DNA of 64,000 bases from Mesorhizobium sp. B1-1-8 (GCF_006442795.2 NZ_CP083956.1:3635501-3699500), one strand, 5' to 3'. Numbered from the stretch's first letter, positions 34,225 to 43,448 are shown. Notes: generated by a model not told the origin, from the sequence alone. A program made the numbers and translations.

Positions 34225-34433
34225 CGACGACCGCAGCAGGCCGATGGCGAATGGCGCAAATACTCGAGCCAGTACGGCTTAGGGAAGCTCGCAATATGGT
34301 GGACCATCCCAACTTCGTAGCAAAGGCAACCTTGCTTCGATGCTGAAAAGAGAGATATCCATTGGCTGGAACGGTGAGCCCGCCATGGCCGATATCACCC
34401 GCCCTACGTGAGGTCGATGTGCTGAATGTCTCG

Positions 34434-35534
34434 ATGGCTGATCGGCTAGCTATCAAGTCCATTCTCGTTATTCAGACGAAGTATATCGGGGATGTCATTC
34501 TGACCTCGGCGCTCGTGCGAAATCTGCGCCTCGCTTACCCTAACGCTACGATAGCCATGCTTTGCGCTGCTGGCCTGCGAGACTTCGTAGACACCCAGAA
34601 TATCGCAGACGTGGCCATCGGATTCGACCGTCGAAGTGCTGGTAGAAGTCTGCTTCAGCGAGTGAAGGAATATTCAAGTTTGCTCGCTGACCTGCGCCGC
34701 CGAAAATTCGATCTCACCATTGATGTAACCGACTCGAGGACATCAAGGATAGTGCACAGGTTAATCGGCGCCCCGCTGCGCGTTGGATACAATCCCCCGG
34801 AAAGGCCCCTGAAATTTTGGGAAGTTCAGCCTGCTAACATATTTGCTGAACCCTTCGGCCATGGAGGCGCGCACTTTTTGTACCGGTATCTGTCCCCGCT
34901 TGAAGCGCTTGGGATAGGATTACGCGAAGTGATACCGAGGCTTGAACCCACACCAGTCGGGCGAAGCGCGTCTAACCAGGTTCTGGCGCAAAGCAATCTG
35001 GCTGTAAAAGCTTTCGTGGCAGTACACGCTGGAGCAACGTTCGAAGGGCGGCGCTGGCAACCTGAACGGTTCGCTGCAGTAATCGATGAGATTTATACGA
35101 CGACGGGCCTGCGGTCACTGCTGGTCGGTGGACCTGATGAAAGCGCAACCGAGCAAGCAATCTTGAATGTGGCAATGTCACCTTTGGTGAGCGTTGTTGG
35201 AAAGGTCTCGCTTGAGACACTAGCTGCTTTGCTTGCGGATGCATTTATCTTTCTGGGAAACGAGAGCGGCCCGATGCACCTGGCCGCGTCAGTCGGAACC
35301 CCAGTTGTGGGCCTGTATGGCCTCACGCCACCCGACATCTGGGGGCCTTTGGGGGTGCTTCACCGCACTGTTGAGCCTCCGCTGCCTTGCCAGTGTGTCG
35401 CGCCCGATTTGTGCAAACCCGGCAACCCGAGCCGCGTCTACTGCGTTCATCGACTGCCAGTTGCCAAGGTCGCTCAAGCGACACGGGACCTGATAGATGC
35501 AGTGAGACAACAGGCGAATGAGGCGGCCAATTGA
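34434..35534 (+). CDS. Glycosyltransferase family 9 (heptosyltransferase-like)
   Basis: 366 residues if started at ATG 34434 (MADRLAIKSILVIQTKYIGDV). A TTG at 34362 would add 24 residues. GT9 features: ILVIQTKYIGDVILTSALVRNLRLAYP at the N-terminus, VAVHAGATFEGRRWQPERFAAVI near 200, and the diagnostic FLGNESGPMHLAASVGTPVVGLYG near 280. A Cys-rich end (PCQCVAPDLCKPGNPSRVYCVHRLP) is typical of the ADP-heptose:LPS transferase branch. It would add heptose or a similar sugar to LPS core or another surface glycan. Confidence 0.88.
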   Translation: MADRLAIKSILVIQTKYIGDVILTSALVRNLRLAYPNATIAMLCAAGLRDFVDTQNIADVAIGFDRRSAGRSLLQRVKEYSSLLADLRRRKFDLTIDVTDSRTSRIVHRLIGAPLRVGYNPPERPLKFWEVQPANIFAEPFGHGGAHFLYRYLSPLEALGIGLREVIPRLEPTPVGRSASNQVLAQSNLAVKAFVAVHAGATFEGRRWQPERFAAVIDEIYTTTGLRSLLVGGPDESATEQAILNVAMSPLVSVVGKVSLETLAALLADAFIFLGNESGPMHLAASVGTPVVGLYGLTPPDIWGPLGVLHRTVEPPLPCQCVAPDLCKPGNPSRVYCVHRLPVAKVAQATRDLIDAVRQQANEAAN

Positions 35535-35632
35535 ACCATCCCATCGCCTCTCACTGCGCACATCTAACCTGCCAGCGGCGGCAGCCGAGTGGTACGACCG
35601 CTGTTTGGATCAATGATAGCGGGCGGCCGGCT

Positions 35633-37699
35633 TCAGAGGTTGGGCGTCGCCGGCGACTGACGAGCCGTTGACAGCAAGGGCGCATACAGAGGGCTCAGGC
35701 TCCTCGCCATGGTTGCGGTGATGTGATCGGCATCCTTGTAGATCGGCAAGCCGTTTCGAACTGCGTCGCAATGTCCATTGCTGCAGATCGTTTGAAGTGG
35801 ATCGATAATGGCAGCACCGTATTTTTCGGCCAGGCGCGCCAAGATCGCACGCGAAAGCGCCTGCCGTTTCTCGACATAATCCCATGGAGCGGCCACATCG
35901 GTGGAACGTCCTGCTATCATCGCCTTGGCGACCGCCTCCGGCATATAATGTCCCATCTCAGGGACATCCATGACCAAAACAACCTTGTCGCCCTGTTTCG
36001 TCAACTCCCCCATCAGGCGGTCGAGCGTTTCGACGACCGAGGCGGATCTGTCTTCAAGCGGTGGCGGCACCGACGGGTCGAAATAAACGCCCTCGTTCGG
36101 CAATTCGGCATCGTGCACGTATTTGGGCCAGTAGGCGATCAGGAAGACGAGCGGGATGTGTCTGGATGCGATCAGATCGCGCACTGCTCCGTTGAAGTCA
36201 CCGCACCGTTTGGTGTCGCCACGCGGCGTGAGCTGAACGCCTGGCAAAGGCGGACATGAAGAATGTCCGGCAAAGAGACCAGTAACGCCGGTTTGCGTGG
36301 CGGCTGCATCAATAGCCGGAGCCATTGCGCCGGAGTGGGAGTCTCCCCACACGAGGAAAGCGGGATTGTTCGAACCTTCGATGCCGAGCGGGCACAGCTT
36401 GCCCATGCGTATGTCGGCCGGTGTCGGTCCCGTTGTATCGGAATCGGCGAAACAGGGCGGAACGCTGAACCGGCTTTCATCGTAGGTCGCGGCGTAGACA
36501 TTCCGAGCATCGACAGGAAGACGGGATGGAACGCCCTTGTCGTTGATCATATGGCTCCCAAAGCTGACGGCTACCGCAATCACAATGACCGCTCCTGCAA
36601 ACAGCGAATGCCGGCCGATCCGGCCATTGCGACCGCGGAAGGGCTGTTCGATAAACCACCACGAAAAAGCGGCGATGGCGAGCGACGTCAGGACGATCAG
36701 GCTGCCGTGAAGCAAGGATAGTTCGCGCCCGGCCATCTCACGGCTGAACACGATGACGGGCCAATGCCACAGATAAAGCGAGTAGGAGATCAAGCCTATG
36801 AATACAACTGGCTTCGATCGCAGGATTTGGCTGGCCGGCCCTTGCTCGTCGTGTGCATAGATCACCAGCGCGGCGCCAATGCAGGGCAGCAGTGCCGCCG
36901 GGCCGGGAAAGAGAGTGCGGTTATCAAATCCGAACACGGCTAAGGCGATCAGCAAAATGCCGCCGGCTGCCAAGCCTCCCCGCATGGTCGACCGCTTCGG
37001 CGTCGGCACCGCGTCGAAGGCAATCAGCGCGCCAACCAGCAGTTCCCAGGCGCGAAACTGCAGCAGGTAGAACGCTGCGACCGGCGAATGGAAGACCATC
37101 CATGCGCTCGCCACAAACGAGACGATCAGCAACCCGATCAGGATGGGCACCGTGTGTCGCCGCGCGAACCGGTTGATTGCGACCAGCAGCAGCGGAAATA
37201 GAATGTAGAACTGCTCCTCGACCGCAAGCGACCATGTGTGCACCAGCGGCTTCATCTGCGCACCAATGTCGAAATAGCCGCTTTCTTTCTCGAACTGGAT
37301 ATTCGATGTGAACAACGCTGCGGCCTTCAGGCTGCGGGCGAAATATTCCAGCTCGGCGGGCATCAGCAGGAACCATGCGGCAATGGACGAGGCCGCCAGA
37401 ACTGCAAAGAGCGCCGGAAAGATCCGTCGGATGCGACGCTCGTAAAAACGCAGCAAACTGAAACCGCCGCGAGTGATTTCCCCTGAAATCACCGACGCCA
37501 TGAGAAAGCCAGAGATGACGAAGAACACGTCGACGCCAACAAAGCCGCCGCCGAAACCCGGAATGCCGGTATGGTACAGGATCACCGGAACGACTGCCAA
37601 GGCACGCAGCCCGTCGATATCCCCGCGATAAGTAAGCCCCGCTTGTCCATCCCCGTGAATTGAAGCCTGGGCGAATGGACGCCTGAGAACGAGGTTCAA
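35633..37699 (-). CDS. OafA-type acyltransferase with C-terminal SGNH domain
   Basis: 688 residues. The start is uncertain: TTG 37699 gives MNLVLRRPFAQ and no ATG is close. Residues 20-390 form the Acyltransferase_3 domain: YRGDIDGLRALAVVPVILYH (catalytic His region), GFVGVDVFFVISGFLM, FYERRIRRIFPAL, HTWSLAVEEQFYILFP, and about ten helices. Residues about 440-680 form a periplasmic SGNH-like domain with LVWGDSHSGAMAPAID and a late KDADHIT. Such proteins O-acetylate LPS O-antigen or other surface glycans. It is convergent with the GT9 gene and completes the cassette. Confidence 0.9.
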   Translation of the reverse strand: MNLVLRRPFAQASIHGDGQAGLTYRGDIDGLRALAVVPVILYHTGIPGFGGGFVGVDVFFVISGFLMASVISGEITRGGFSLLRFYERRIRRIFPALFAVLAASSIAAWFLLMPAELEYFARSLKAAALFTSNIQFEKESGYFDIGAQMKPLVHTWSLAVEEQFYILFPLLLVAINRFARRHTVPILIGLLIVSFVASAWMVFHSPVAAFYLLQFRAWELLVGALIAFDAVPTPKRSTMRGGLAAGGILLIALAVFGFDNRTLFPGPAALLPCIGAALVIYAHDEQGPASQILRSKPVVFIGLISYSLYLWHWPVIVFSREMAGRELSLLHGSLIVLTSLAIAAFSWWFIEQPFRGRNGRIGRHSLFAGAVIVIAVAVSFGSHMINDKGVPSRLPVDARNVYAATYDESRFSVPPCFADSDTTGPTPADIRMGKLCPLGIEGSNNPAFLVWGDSHSGAMAPAIDAAATQTGVTGLFAGHSSCPPLPGVQLTPRGDTKRCGDFNGAVRDLIASRHIPLVFLIAYWPKYVHDAELPNEGVYFDPSVPPPLEDRSASVVETLDRLMGELTKQGDKVVLVMDVPEMGHYMPEAVAKAMIAGRSTDVAAPWDYVEKRQALSRAILARLAEKYGAAIIDPLQTICSNGHCDAVRNGLPIYKDADHITATMARSLSPLYAPLLSTARQSPATPNL

Positions 37700-37977
37700 A
37701 CGTTTATTCTCCGAAATTTTGCGGTGGCAGGCGTTTATTAGCGCAGTATGGCTTCAGCAAGACTGGCCTCGATCTTCTGACGAAGGGGCGAGGCCACTCC
37801 ACGAGAATGCTCGTGCTTTTCAACCACGACGCTTCCGAAGCAAGCCCGTTAATCAGTCCCGCGTGCGAGAGAAGGCAACCGACTTCATCTTAGTTGCTCG
37901 ACCGAATATCATGGATTCTTCGCCATCAAAACATGATTGGCGAAGAGTTTCCGTTGCAGAGTTCCCGGTCAACAGCC
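37700..37977. other. Intergenic sequence left of the dusA-proximal repeat
   Basis: 278 bases (350 up to dusA) between the acyltransferase start and the right dusA repeat. In an intact island an integrase gene would be expected here, reading away from dusA. No recombinase motifs are visible on either strand, so the integrase was lost or this cassette depends on the neighbouring one. Confidence 0.55.
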
Positions 37978-38118
37978 CGAAAAGGGTCGTATTCTGGCGT
38001 AAATTCGCGTGCACCCGGCAGGCTCTAACGATTTGATGACAAAGAAAAAATGCTGAAAAATCAAAATCATAGGATAGCCGTGGCGCCCATGATGGACTGG
38101 ACGGACCGGCATTGCCGG
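37978..38118 (+). repeat. Direct repeat, right copy: dusA upstream region and 5' end (att site)
   Basis: Partner of 31588-31728. It includes 72 bases upstream of dusA that match the leader of the integrase at 31543, although no integrase gene lies here, and then the first 23 codons of the intact dusA. The alignment stops being similar at 37977 on the left and about 38118 on the right. Confidence 0.92.
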
Positions 38119-39045
38119 TTCTTCCACCGTCGGCTGACGCGCCGGGCGCTGCTCTATACCGAGATGGTGGTGGCGGACGCCGTCATCCACGGCGCGCGCG
38201 AACGCCTGCTCGGATTCGACGATTCCGAACATCCAGTTGCCCTGCAACTTGGGGGCTCGGATCCGCGAAAGCTGGCCGAAGCGGCGCGGATCGGCGAGGC
38301 CTTCGGCTATGACGAGATCAACCTCAATGTCGGCTGCCCATCCGACCGCGTCCAGTCCGGCACGTTCGGCGCCTGCCTGATGAAGACGCCGGTTCTCGTC
38401 GCCGATTGCGTCGCGGCGATGAAGGCCGCGGTGAAAATCCCGGTGACGGTCAAGTGCCGCATCGGCGTCGACGAGCAGGATCCCGAGCCCGCGCTCGACA
38501 CGCTGGCCGACGGCGTGTTCGCGGCCGGCGCCGATGCGCTTTGGGTGCATGCCCGCAAGGCGTGGCTGGAAGGGCTGAGCCCCAAGGAAAACCGCGACAT
38601 CCCGCCGCTCGATTATCCGCGCGTCTACCGGCTGAAGGCAAAAAAGCCGAACGAATTCATCGGCGTCAACGGCGGAATTCAATCGCTGGAGGAGGCTTCC
38701 GCCCATCTCGGCCATGTCGATGGCGCCATGCTTGGCCGCGCGGCCTATCATATGCCGGGCATGCTCGCCGGCGTCGACGCCGCATTTTACGGCGAGCCGC
38801 CTGTCGCCTTCGACTACGCCGCGCTCTTCGATATCATGGCCGGCTACGCCGCGCGCCATATCGAGAAAGGCGGGCGGCTCGGCCACGTCACCCGACACAT
38901 GGTCGGGCTGTTCCACGGCCTGCCGGGCGCACGCCGCTACCGGCAAATCCTGTCCACGGATGCCAATAAACCGGGGGCCGGGCCTGAGGTGCTGAAGACG
39001 GCGTTTGCGGCAATAGACTTGGCGGCGCAAGCCGAGGCGGCTTGA
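38050..39045 (+). CDS. dusA: tRNA-dihydrouridine(20/20a) synthase DusA
   Basis: 331 residues from ATG 38050 (MLKNQNHRIAVAPMMDWTDRHC). It reduces uridine 20/20a in the D-loop of tRNAs with FMN and NADPH. Family features: VAPMMDWTDRHCRFFHR, INLNVGCPSDRVQSGTFGACLM (active-site Cys in the GCPSDR segment, about residue 98), VTVKCRIGVDE, IGVNGGIQ and the late HVTRHMVGLFHGLPGARRYRQIL. The length is normal. Its 5' end has been rebuilt by integration of the left-hand cassette, as the second copy at 31660 shows. The gene is intact and marks the start of the conserved chromosome. Confidence 0.96.
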   Translation: MLKNQNHRIAVAPMMDWTDRHCRFFHRRLTRRALLYTEMVVADAVIHGARERLLGFDDSEHPVALQLGGSDPRKLAEAARIGEAFGYDEINLNVGCPSDRVQSGTFGACLMKTPVLVADCVAAMKAAVKIPVTVKCRIGVDEQDPEPALDTLADGVFAAGADALWVHARKAWLEGLSPKENRDIPPLDYPRVYRLKAKKPNEFIGVNGGIQSLEEASAHLGHVDGAMLGRAAYHMPGMLAGVDAAFYGEPPVAFDYAALFDIMAGYAARHIEKGGRLGHVTRHMVGLFHGLPGARRYRQILSTDANKPGAGPEVLKTAFAAIDLAAQAEAA

Positions 39046-39057
39046 CGCGTCCGGCTT

Positions 39058-39762
39058 TCAGTCGCGCAAAATCATCCGGTCGCCGCGCACATCGAAGCCC
39101 GACAGCGAGCCGATGAAATTCATGCCGAGCAGGCTCTGGCCGAGCATGCCCGGAGCCGCCACCATCACTGGCATGTCCTTGCGCACGATGCCCCCGATCG
39201 CCACCTGATCGGTCCGCACCACGGCGGCGCGCGCCACGCCGTTGGCCGTCGAAACCGGTATGGTGAAGTTGAGCACCGCCGGATTGAACCCGGCCGCCAG
39301 CGCGTCGTCGGAGGTCAGCACCGTGCTGGTCGCACCGGTGTCGACCACGGCCCGTACCGGCGTGCCGTTGACTAGGATGCGCGCTTCGAAATGACCGCTA
39401 TCGGCCTTGTCGAGGGTGACGGTGGCATGACCGTTGTCCACGCCCAGCGCCAACGGGCTTCCCGGAACGAGGCCGGCGCTGACGCGGCTGGCGACATCCT
39501 GCAATTCATAGCGGTACTGGTAGCCGGCGATCAGGACGAGCACGATGGCCGCCCAGACGCCGAGATTGCGCGCCATGTCGCCCATCGGCCGACCCGAGCG
39601 AAGCAGGCTGGCGCCGATCAGCGTTCCGAGCGCGCCAAGCCAGATCACCCGGCTGAAATCGTTGTTATCCATGCCGAAGGTGCGGCCGGCGGAATCGTTG
39701 AGCATAAGCAGCACCAGCCCGGTGCCGATCACCGCCATCACGATCCAGAATAGCCGGTTCAT
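39058..39762 (-). CDS. Retropepsin-like aspartic protease, TIGR02281 family
   Basis: 234 residues from ATG 39762 (MNRLFWIVMAVIGTGLVLLM). Three N-terminal helices (residues 4-20, 40-55, 68-84) anchor it in the membrane. A soluble domain from about residue 105 has the aspartic protease motif VRAVVDTGATSTVLTSDDA, followed by TANGVARAAVV and MLGQSLLGMNFIGSLSGFDV. One DTG per chain implies a dimer, as in retropepsins. Target unknown. It is convergent with dusA (13-base gap) and followed upstream on the same strand by the DUF1289 gene. Confidence 0.88.
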   Translation of the reverse strand: MNRLFWIVMAVIGTGLVLLMLNDSAGRTFGMDNNDFSRVIWLGALGTLIGASLLRSGRPMGDMARNLGVWAAIVLVLIAGYQYRYELQDVASRVSAGLVPGSPLALGVDNGHATVTLDKADSGHFEARILVNGTPVRAVVDTGATSTVLTSDDALAAGFNPAVLNFTIPVSTANGVARAAVVRTDQVAIGGIVRKDMPVMVAAPGMLGQSLLGMNFIGSLSGFDVRGDRMILRD

Positions 39763-39775
39763 GGGTGATCTCTTC

Positions 39776-40006
39776 TCAAAGGGCGTCGCGCTCGCGCGCC
39801 ATGCGGCTGCGCCGTGTCTCGCGGCGCGGCCGCCGCTCGACCGTCTCCAGTCTTGCCGGCAGTTCGGCCATGACAGCTCGCCGGACTTCCGGCGTCATCG
39901 CGATCCAGGCGGCGATTTCATCGCGCGTGCGGCCGCAGCCGAAGCAGAAGCCGGTTTTCATATCGATCGAACAGACCAGGATGCAGGGAGATTCGATTGC
40001 CGTCAT
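39776..40006 (-). CDS. DUF1289 small cysteine-rich protein
   Basis: 76 residues from ATG 40006 (MTAIESPCILVCSIDMKTGFCFGCGRTRDEIAAWIAMTP). An upstream in-frame extension is not needed. It has the DUF1289 pattern of four cysteines (SPCILVC...GFCFGCGRTRDEI), probably binding zinc or an iron-sulfur cluster, and a basic tail (RRPRRETRRSRMARER). It is divergent from cobT and shares its strand with the protease gene. Confidence 0.88.
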   Translation of the reverse strand: MTAIESPCILVCSIDMKTGFCFGCGRTRDEIAAWIAMTPEVRRAVMAELPARLETVERRPRRETRRSRMARERDAL

Positions 40007-40168
40007 GCTGTTCTCTTGCCTCGCTTCCACATGGTGCAACCGCAAGACCAATGCAAGCCCTCCGGAATGCGCCGCGGAGGTGGCGTTTCCGCGGCATTGC
40101 CCGGAGGTTGTGCCGGCCGCGGAAGCTGGCTATGCCGCATACGAGCTTCAGCAATGGCGGCGATCGAC

Positions 40169-41167
40169 ATGACCAGCACAACACCCTTCGACGATTTCCG
40201 CAGCCTTCTGGCGACGCTTCCGGCAGCGGACGCCGCAGCCGAGGATCGCATCCGAATGCTGTTCGCCAAGGCCGACAAACCAAAGGCTTCGCTCGGCCGC
40301 ATCGAGGATATCGCCGCCTGGCTCGGCGCCTGGAGCGGGCGCGCGCCGCCGGCCGTGAACCGACCGCTGGTGGCGATCTTTGCCGGCAACCACGGTGCCG
40401 TGCGCCATGCCGTCTCGCCACGGCCGGTGGCCGCGACCGCCAATGCGGTCGAGCTTTGCGCCGCCGGCGGTGCGGCGATCAACCAGGTCTGCATCGCCAA
40501 CGATCTCGGCCTGAAAGTCTTCGATCTGGCGCTCGACATTCCGACAGGAGACATCACCGAAGCGGCGGCGCTCGACGAGCGCGGCTGCGCCGCCACCATG
40601 GCGTTCGGCATGGAAGCGGTCGCCGGCGGTGCCGACCTGCTTTGCCTAGGCGACCTCGGCGTCGGCAATTCAACCATCGCCGCGGCGCTTTGCGCGGCGC
40701 TGTTCGGCGGCAAGGGCGGCGACTGGGTCGGGCCGGGATCGGGCGCGGATGCGGCGATGATGGCGCGCAAGGTTGACGTCATTGATCGTGCGCTTGCTTT
40801 GCATGGCGCCAGCCTCGGCGATCCGCTTGAGGCGTTGCGCCGGGTCGGCGGGCGCGAATTCGCGGCGATCTGCGGCGCCATTCTCGCGGCCCGCATGCAG
40901 AAGATCCCGGTGCTGCTCGATGGGTTCGTCGCGACCGCAGCGGCCGCGGTCCTCCATGCGGCCAATCCCGCGGCGCTCGACCATTGCCTGCTCGCCAGCC
41001 TGTCGCCCGAACCAGGCCACGCCAGGGCAGCGCAAAAACTTGGCCTGCGCCCGCTGCTCGATTTCGGCATCAGTCACGGCGAGGGGATAGGAGCCGGCCT
41101 TGCCGCCGGCCTCGTCAAGGCCGCGGCGCTCACCAGTTCCGGCATGGCGGCGGCCGTTCGGCGATAA
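40169..41167 (+). CDS. cobT: Nicotinate-nucleotide--dimethylbenzimidazole phosphoribosyltransferase
   Basis: 332 residues from ATG 40169 (MTSTTPFDDFRSLLATLPAAD). An ATG at 40154 is possible; the longer upstream frame is a shadow. It makes alpha-ribazole phosphate for the lower ligand of cobalamin. CobT features: KPKASLGRIEDIAAWLGAW, VAIFAGNHGAVRHAVSPRP, GGAAINQVC, LCLGDLGVGNSTIAAALCAALFGG, VLLDGFVATAAAAVL and the C-terminal SHGEGIGAGLAAGLVKAAA with the catalytic Glu. No cobalamin riboswitch is evident in the 160 bases upstream. Confidence 0.95.
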   Translation: MTSTTPFDDFRSLLATLPAADAAAEDRIRMLFAKADKPKASLGRIEDIAAWLGAWSGRAPPAVNRPLVAIFAGNHGAVRHAVSPRPVAATANAVELCAAGGAAINQVCIANDLGLKVFDLALDIPTGDITEAAALDERGCAATMAFGMEAVAGGADLLCLGDLGVGNSTIAAALCAALFGGKGGDWVGPGSGADAAMMARKVDVIDRALALHGASLGDPLEALRRVGGREFAAICGAILAARMQKIPVLLDGFVATAAAAVLHAANPAALDHCLLASLSPEPGHARAAQKLGLRPLLDFGISHGEGIGAGLAAGLVKAAALTSSGMAAAVRR

Positions 41168-41180
41168 GGGTTTTGGGGAA

Positions 41181-42701
41181 TTAACGCCGCCGTGCGGCGA
41201 CCGCCTTGGTCGGCAGCGCCGGCAGTTCCTCCATCACGCGGCTCAGCGGGAAGATGGCGATCGCTTCGGTGCCCTCGCGCAGCTTGGAGTGGAGCTCGAA
41301 CTCGCCGCCATGCATGGCCAGCAGGCCCTGCACGATCGGCAGGCCGAGGCCGGTTCCCTGCTCGGCGCTCTTGATGGCGATCGAGCCCTGGCCAAACGCT
41401 GAAAGCACCACCGGGATTTCTTCTTCCGGAATGCCGGGGCCGTTGTCCTTGACCGAAATGTACTGACCGCCGCCCGCGGTCCAGCCGACGCGCACGCGCA
41501 CCTCGCCGCCCGAAGGGGTGAACTTGATGGCGTTGGACAACAGGTTGAGCGTGATCTGCCTGAGCGCCCGCTCATCGGCAAACAGGCGCGGCAAGGTCGT
41601 CTCGAACTCCTGGACGATGCGGATGTCCTTGTTGCGGGCCCTGAGCTCCATCATATGGCAGCAGTCCTCGACGATCGTCAGCAGCACCACCGGTTCCTCG
41701 TTGAGCTGATAACGCCCGGCCTCGATGCGCGACAAATCGAGGATCTCGTTGATGAGATCGAGCAGATGCTGGCCGGATTCGTGCACGTCATGCGCGTAGT
41801 CGCGATAGGTCGGGTTGTTCATCGGCCCGAGCACTTCATTGGCCATCACCTCGGAGAAACCGAGGATGGCGTTGAGCGGCGTCCTGAGCTCATGGCTCAT
41901 CGAAGCGAGGAAGCGCGACTTCGCCAGGTTGGCGTCCTCGGCGCGGCGTCGTGCCTCGTCGGACATCGATTTCGCCGTCTCCACCTCGGCGATCAGCGCG
42001 TCCTTTTCCGAACGGAAACTGAGCACCATCCAGGAGGACTGGTTGAGCTGGCGCGCGACATAGCCGAAAAAGGGCAGCGCAATCACCAGCAGCGCCGCCA
42101 TGATGGCTTCCACCGGCATCCACAGGCGGACGACCGCATAGACGTAGACAGCGACCGGGATAGCGAAGGTCGCAAGCAGGGCGCCGCCCAGCGACGACGC
42201 CATTACGGCGGTTATTGCCATGGCGACCAGGAGCACCACGGCCTTGACGATATGAAACTGGTCGGCCTGGCACGCATCGCAGCCGAGCCAGGCGAACCAG
42301 GCCCAGCCGAGGCCGCACAGGAAATGGCCGATCAGGAATTCTCGACGCGTCCGCACCGGATCGAGCTCGGCGGCTTCCGTGCGCTCGACGCGGTGGGCCA
42401 TGAAAGCCACGATCGTATAGCAAAGCAGCGTGAACAGGGCCCAGATGGTGACCTGCTGGTCCAGACCGGCAAGGCGGCCGATTGCCGCCACGGCGAGCAC
42501 GAGCAGCGGGATTGCCGCCGCGCTGACCATCATGGCGCGCGCATGCAGCTTCAAGAGTTCGCGGTCGAAATCGAGATTGCCCGCCTGCTGCGAAAGACGG
42601 TCGCGCGTCTTGCGCACCGCGCGCGCCACATCGCTGTTGCGATGCGGTTTCCTGCGGTCCACAATGAATTTATCCGCTGTGTCCGAGCGTAGCAAAGGCA
42701 T
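41181..42701 (-). CDS. Membrane sensor histidine kinase (PleC/DivJ/PdhS-like)
   Basis: 506 residues from ATG 42701. About six membrane helices lie between residues 55 and 215. A coiled-coil linker (EKDALIAEVETAKSMSDEARRRAEDANLAK) follows. The HisKA domain is KSRFLASMSHELRTPLNAILGFSEVM (phospho-His in SHELRTP, about residue 270). The HATPase has NLLSNAIKFTPSGG, VKDNGPGIPEEE and GTGLGLPIVQGLLAMHGG. The H-box sequence is that of the cell-cycle kinases PleC, DivJ and PdhS, which phosphorylate DivK and PleD. No cognate regulator is adjacent, as is usual for those kinases. It is convergent with cobT. Confidence 0.9.
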   Translation of the reverse strand: MPLLRSDTADKFIVDRRKPHRNSDVARAVRKTRDRLSQQAGNLDFDRELLKLHARAMMVSAAAIPLLVLAVAAIGRLAGLDQQVTIWALFTLLCYTIVAFMAHRVERTEAAELDPVRTRREFLIGHFLCGLGWAWFAWLGCDACQADQFHIVKAVVLLVAMAITAVMASSLGGALLATFAIPVAVYVYAVVRLWMPVEAIMAALLVIALPFFGYVARQLNQSSWMVLSFRSEKDALIAEVETAKSMSDEARRRAEDANLAKSRFLASMSHELRTPLNAILGFSEVMANEVLGPMNNPTYRDYAHDVHESGQHLLDLINEILDLSRIEAGRYQLNEEPVVLLTIVEDCCHMMELRARNKDIRIVQEFETTLPRLFADERALRQITLNLLSNAIKFTPSGGEVRVRVGWTAGGGQYISVKDNGPGIPEEEIPVVLSAFGQGSIAIKSAEQGTGLGLPIVQGLLAMHGGEFELHSKLREGTEAIAIFPLSRVMEELPALPTKAVAARRR

Positions 42702-42777
42702 ACAAAGTTCAATTTCTGCGCGCAGCGATTGTCAGTTCGTTAAGCTACGTTCGAATGATTAAGAGACTGTTTGCCAT

Positions 42778-43401
42778 ATGAGCCGTTCCTGGCCGCGAGG
42801 ACCGGGCCGGCGATACGCTCCGCGCCCGCCGCCAAGCCTTTGGCGCAGGCTGCTGGATTATGGGCTGACTGTCGTGCTGCTCGGCCTGCTCATCCTGGTG
42901 GCGGCGCGGCTCGACCGCTTCGAGACCCGCAACGAGCAGGGCACTGCCGTCGTCAATGACGGCGATTCGATCACGCTGGGCGCCGAGCGCATCCGCATGC
43001 GCGGCATCGACGCTCCCGAGTACATGCAGATCTGCCGCAAGGGCGCCGCCGACTATGCCTGCGGCAAACTCGCGCGGCAGTCGCTGGTCAGGCTGATCGC
43101 CAACAGGCCGGTTTCGTGCAGCGGCTGGCAGCGCGACCGCTACGGCCGGCTGCTCGGCGATTGCAAGGCGGGCGAGACGGACCTCAATCGGGCGCAGGTC
43201 GAGGCCGGATGGGCGGTCGCCTATGGCGATTTCGAGGCGGAGGAGGCTGGCGCCAGGGCGGCCAAGGCCGGCGTCTGGGCCGGCAGCTTCGAGGAGCCGC
43301 AGGACTGGCGTGACAGCCACCGCGATGCGCCGGTCGAGAGGAAGCACAGCACGCTGGCGTCGATCGGCGATCTCCTGCGCGAGCTTTTCCGCTTCTGGTG
43401 A
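42778..43401 (+). CDS. Membrane-anchored thermonuclease-family protein
   Basis: 207 residues from ATG 42778. A single N-terminal helix (LLDYGLTVVLLGLLILVAARL) anchors it. The SNase-like domain contains VVNDGDSITLGAERIRMRGIDAPEYMQIC (D-G-D-S and R-G-I-D-A-P-E), then WQRDRYGRLLGDC and AQVEAGWAVAYGDF. The catalytic Arg and Asp residues are retained, so it could cleave DNA or RNA outside the cytoplasm. Two Cys pairs probably form disulfides. It is divergent from the sensor kinase and 47 bases from the GST gene. Confidence 0.88.
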   Translation: MSRSWPRGPGRRYAPRPPPSLWRRLLDYGLTVVLLGLLILVAARLDRFETRNEQGTAVVNDGDSITLGAERIRMRGIDAPEYMQICRKGAADYACGKLARQSLVRLIANRPVSCSGWQRDRYGRLLGDCKAGETDLNRAQVEAGWAVAYGDFEAEEAGARAAKAGVWAGSFEEPQDWRDSHRDAPVERKHSTLASIGDLLRELFRFW

Positions 43402-43448
43402 TGAACGGGAGCACGCCCTATGATTGGGCAAGCGATCGGGAGACTGGA

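Noticed and set aside
37969..39030. A 353-residue minus-strand frame covering dusA
   Set aside because: It is the antisense shadow of dusA; the plus-strand frame has all DusA motifs and the minus-strand translation has none.
39545..40168. Long upstream in-frame extension of cobT
   Set aside because: The extension runs antisense through the protease and DUF1289 genes and lacks CobT similarity; the family starts near 40154-40169.
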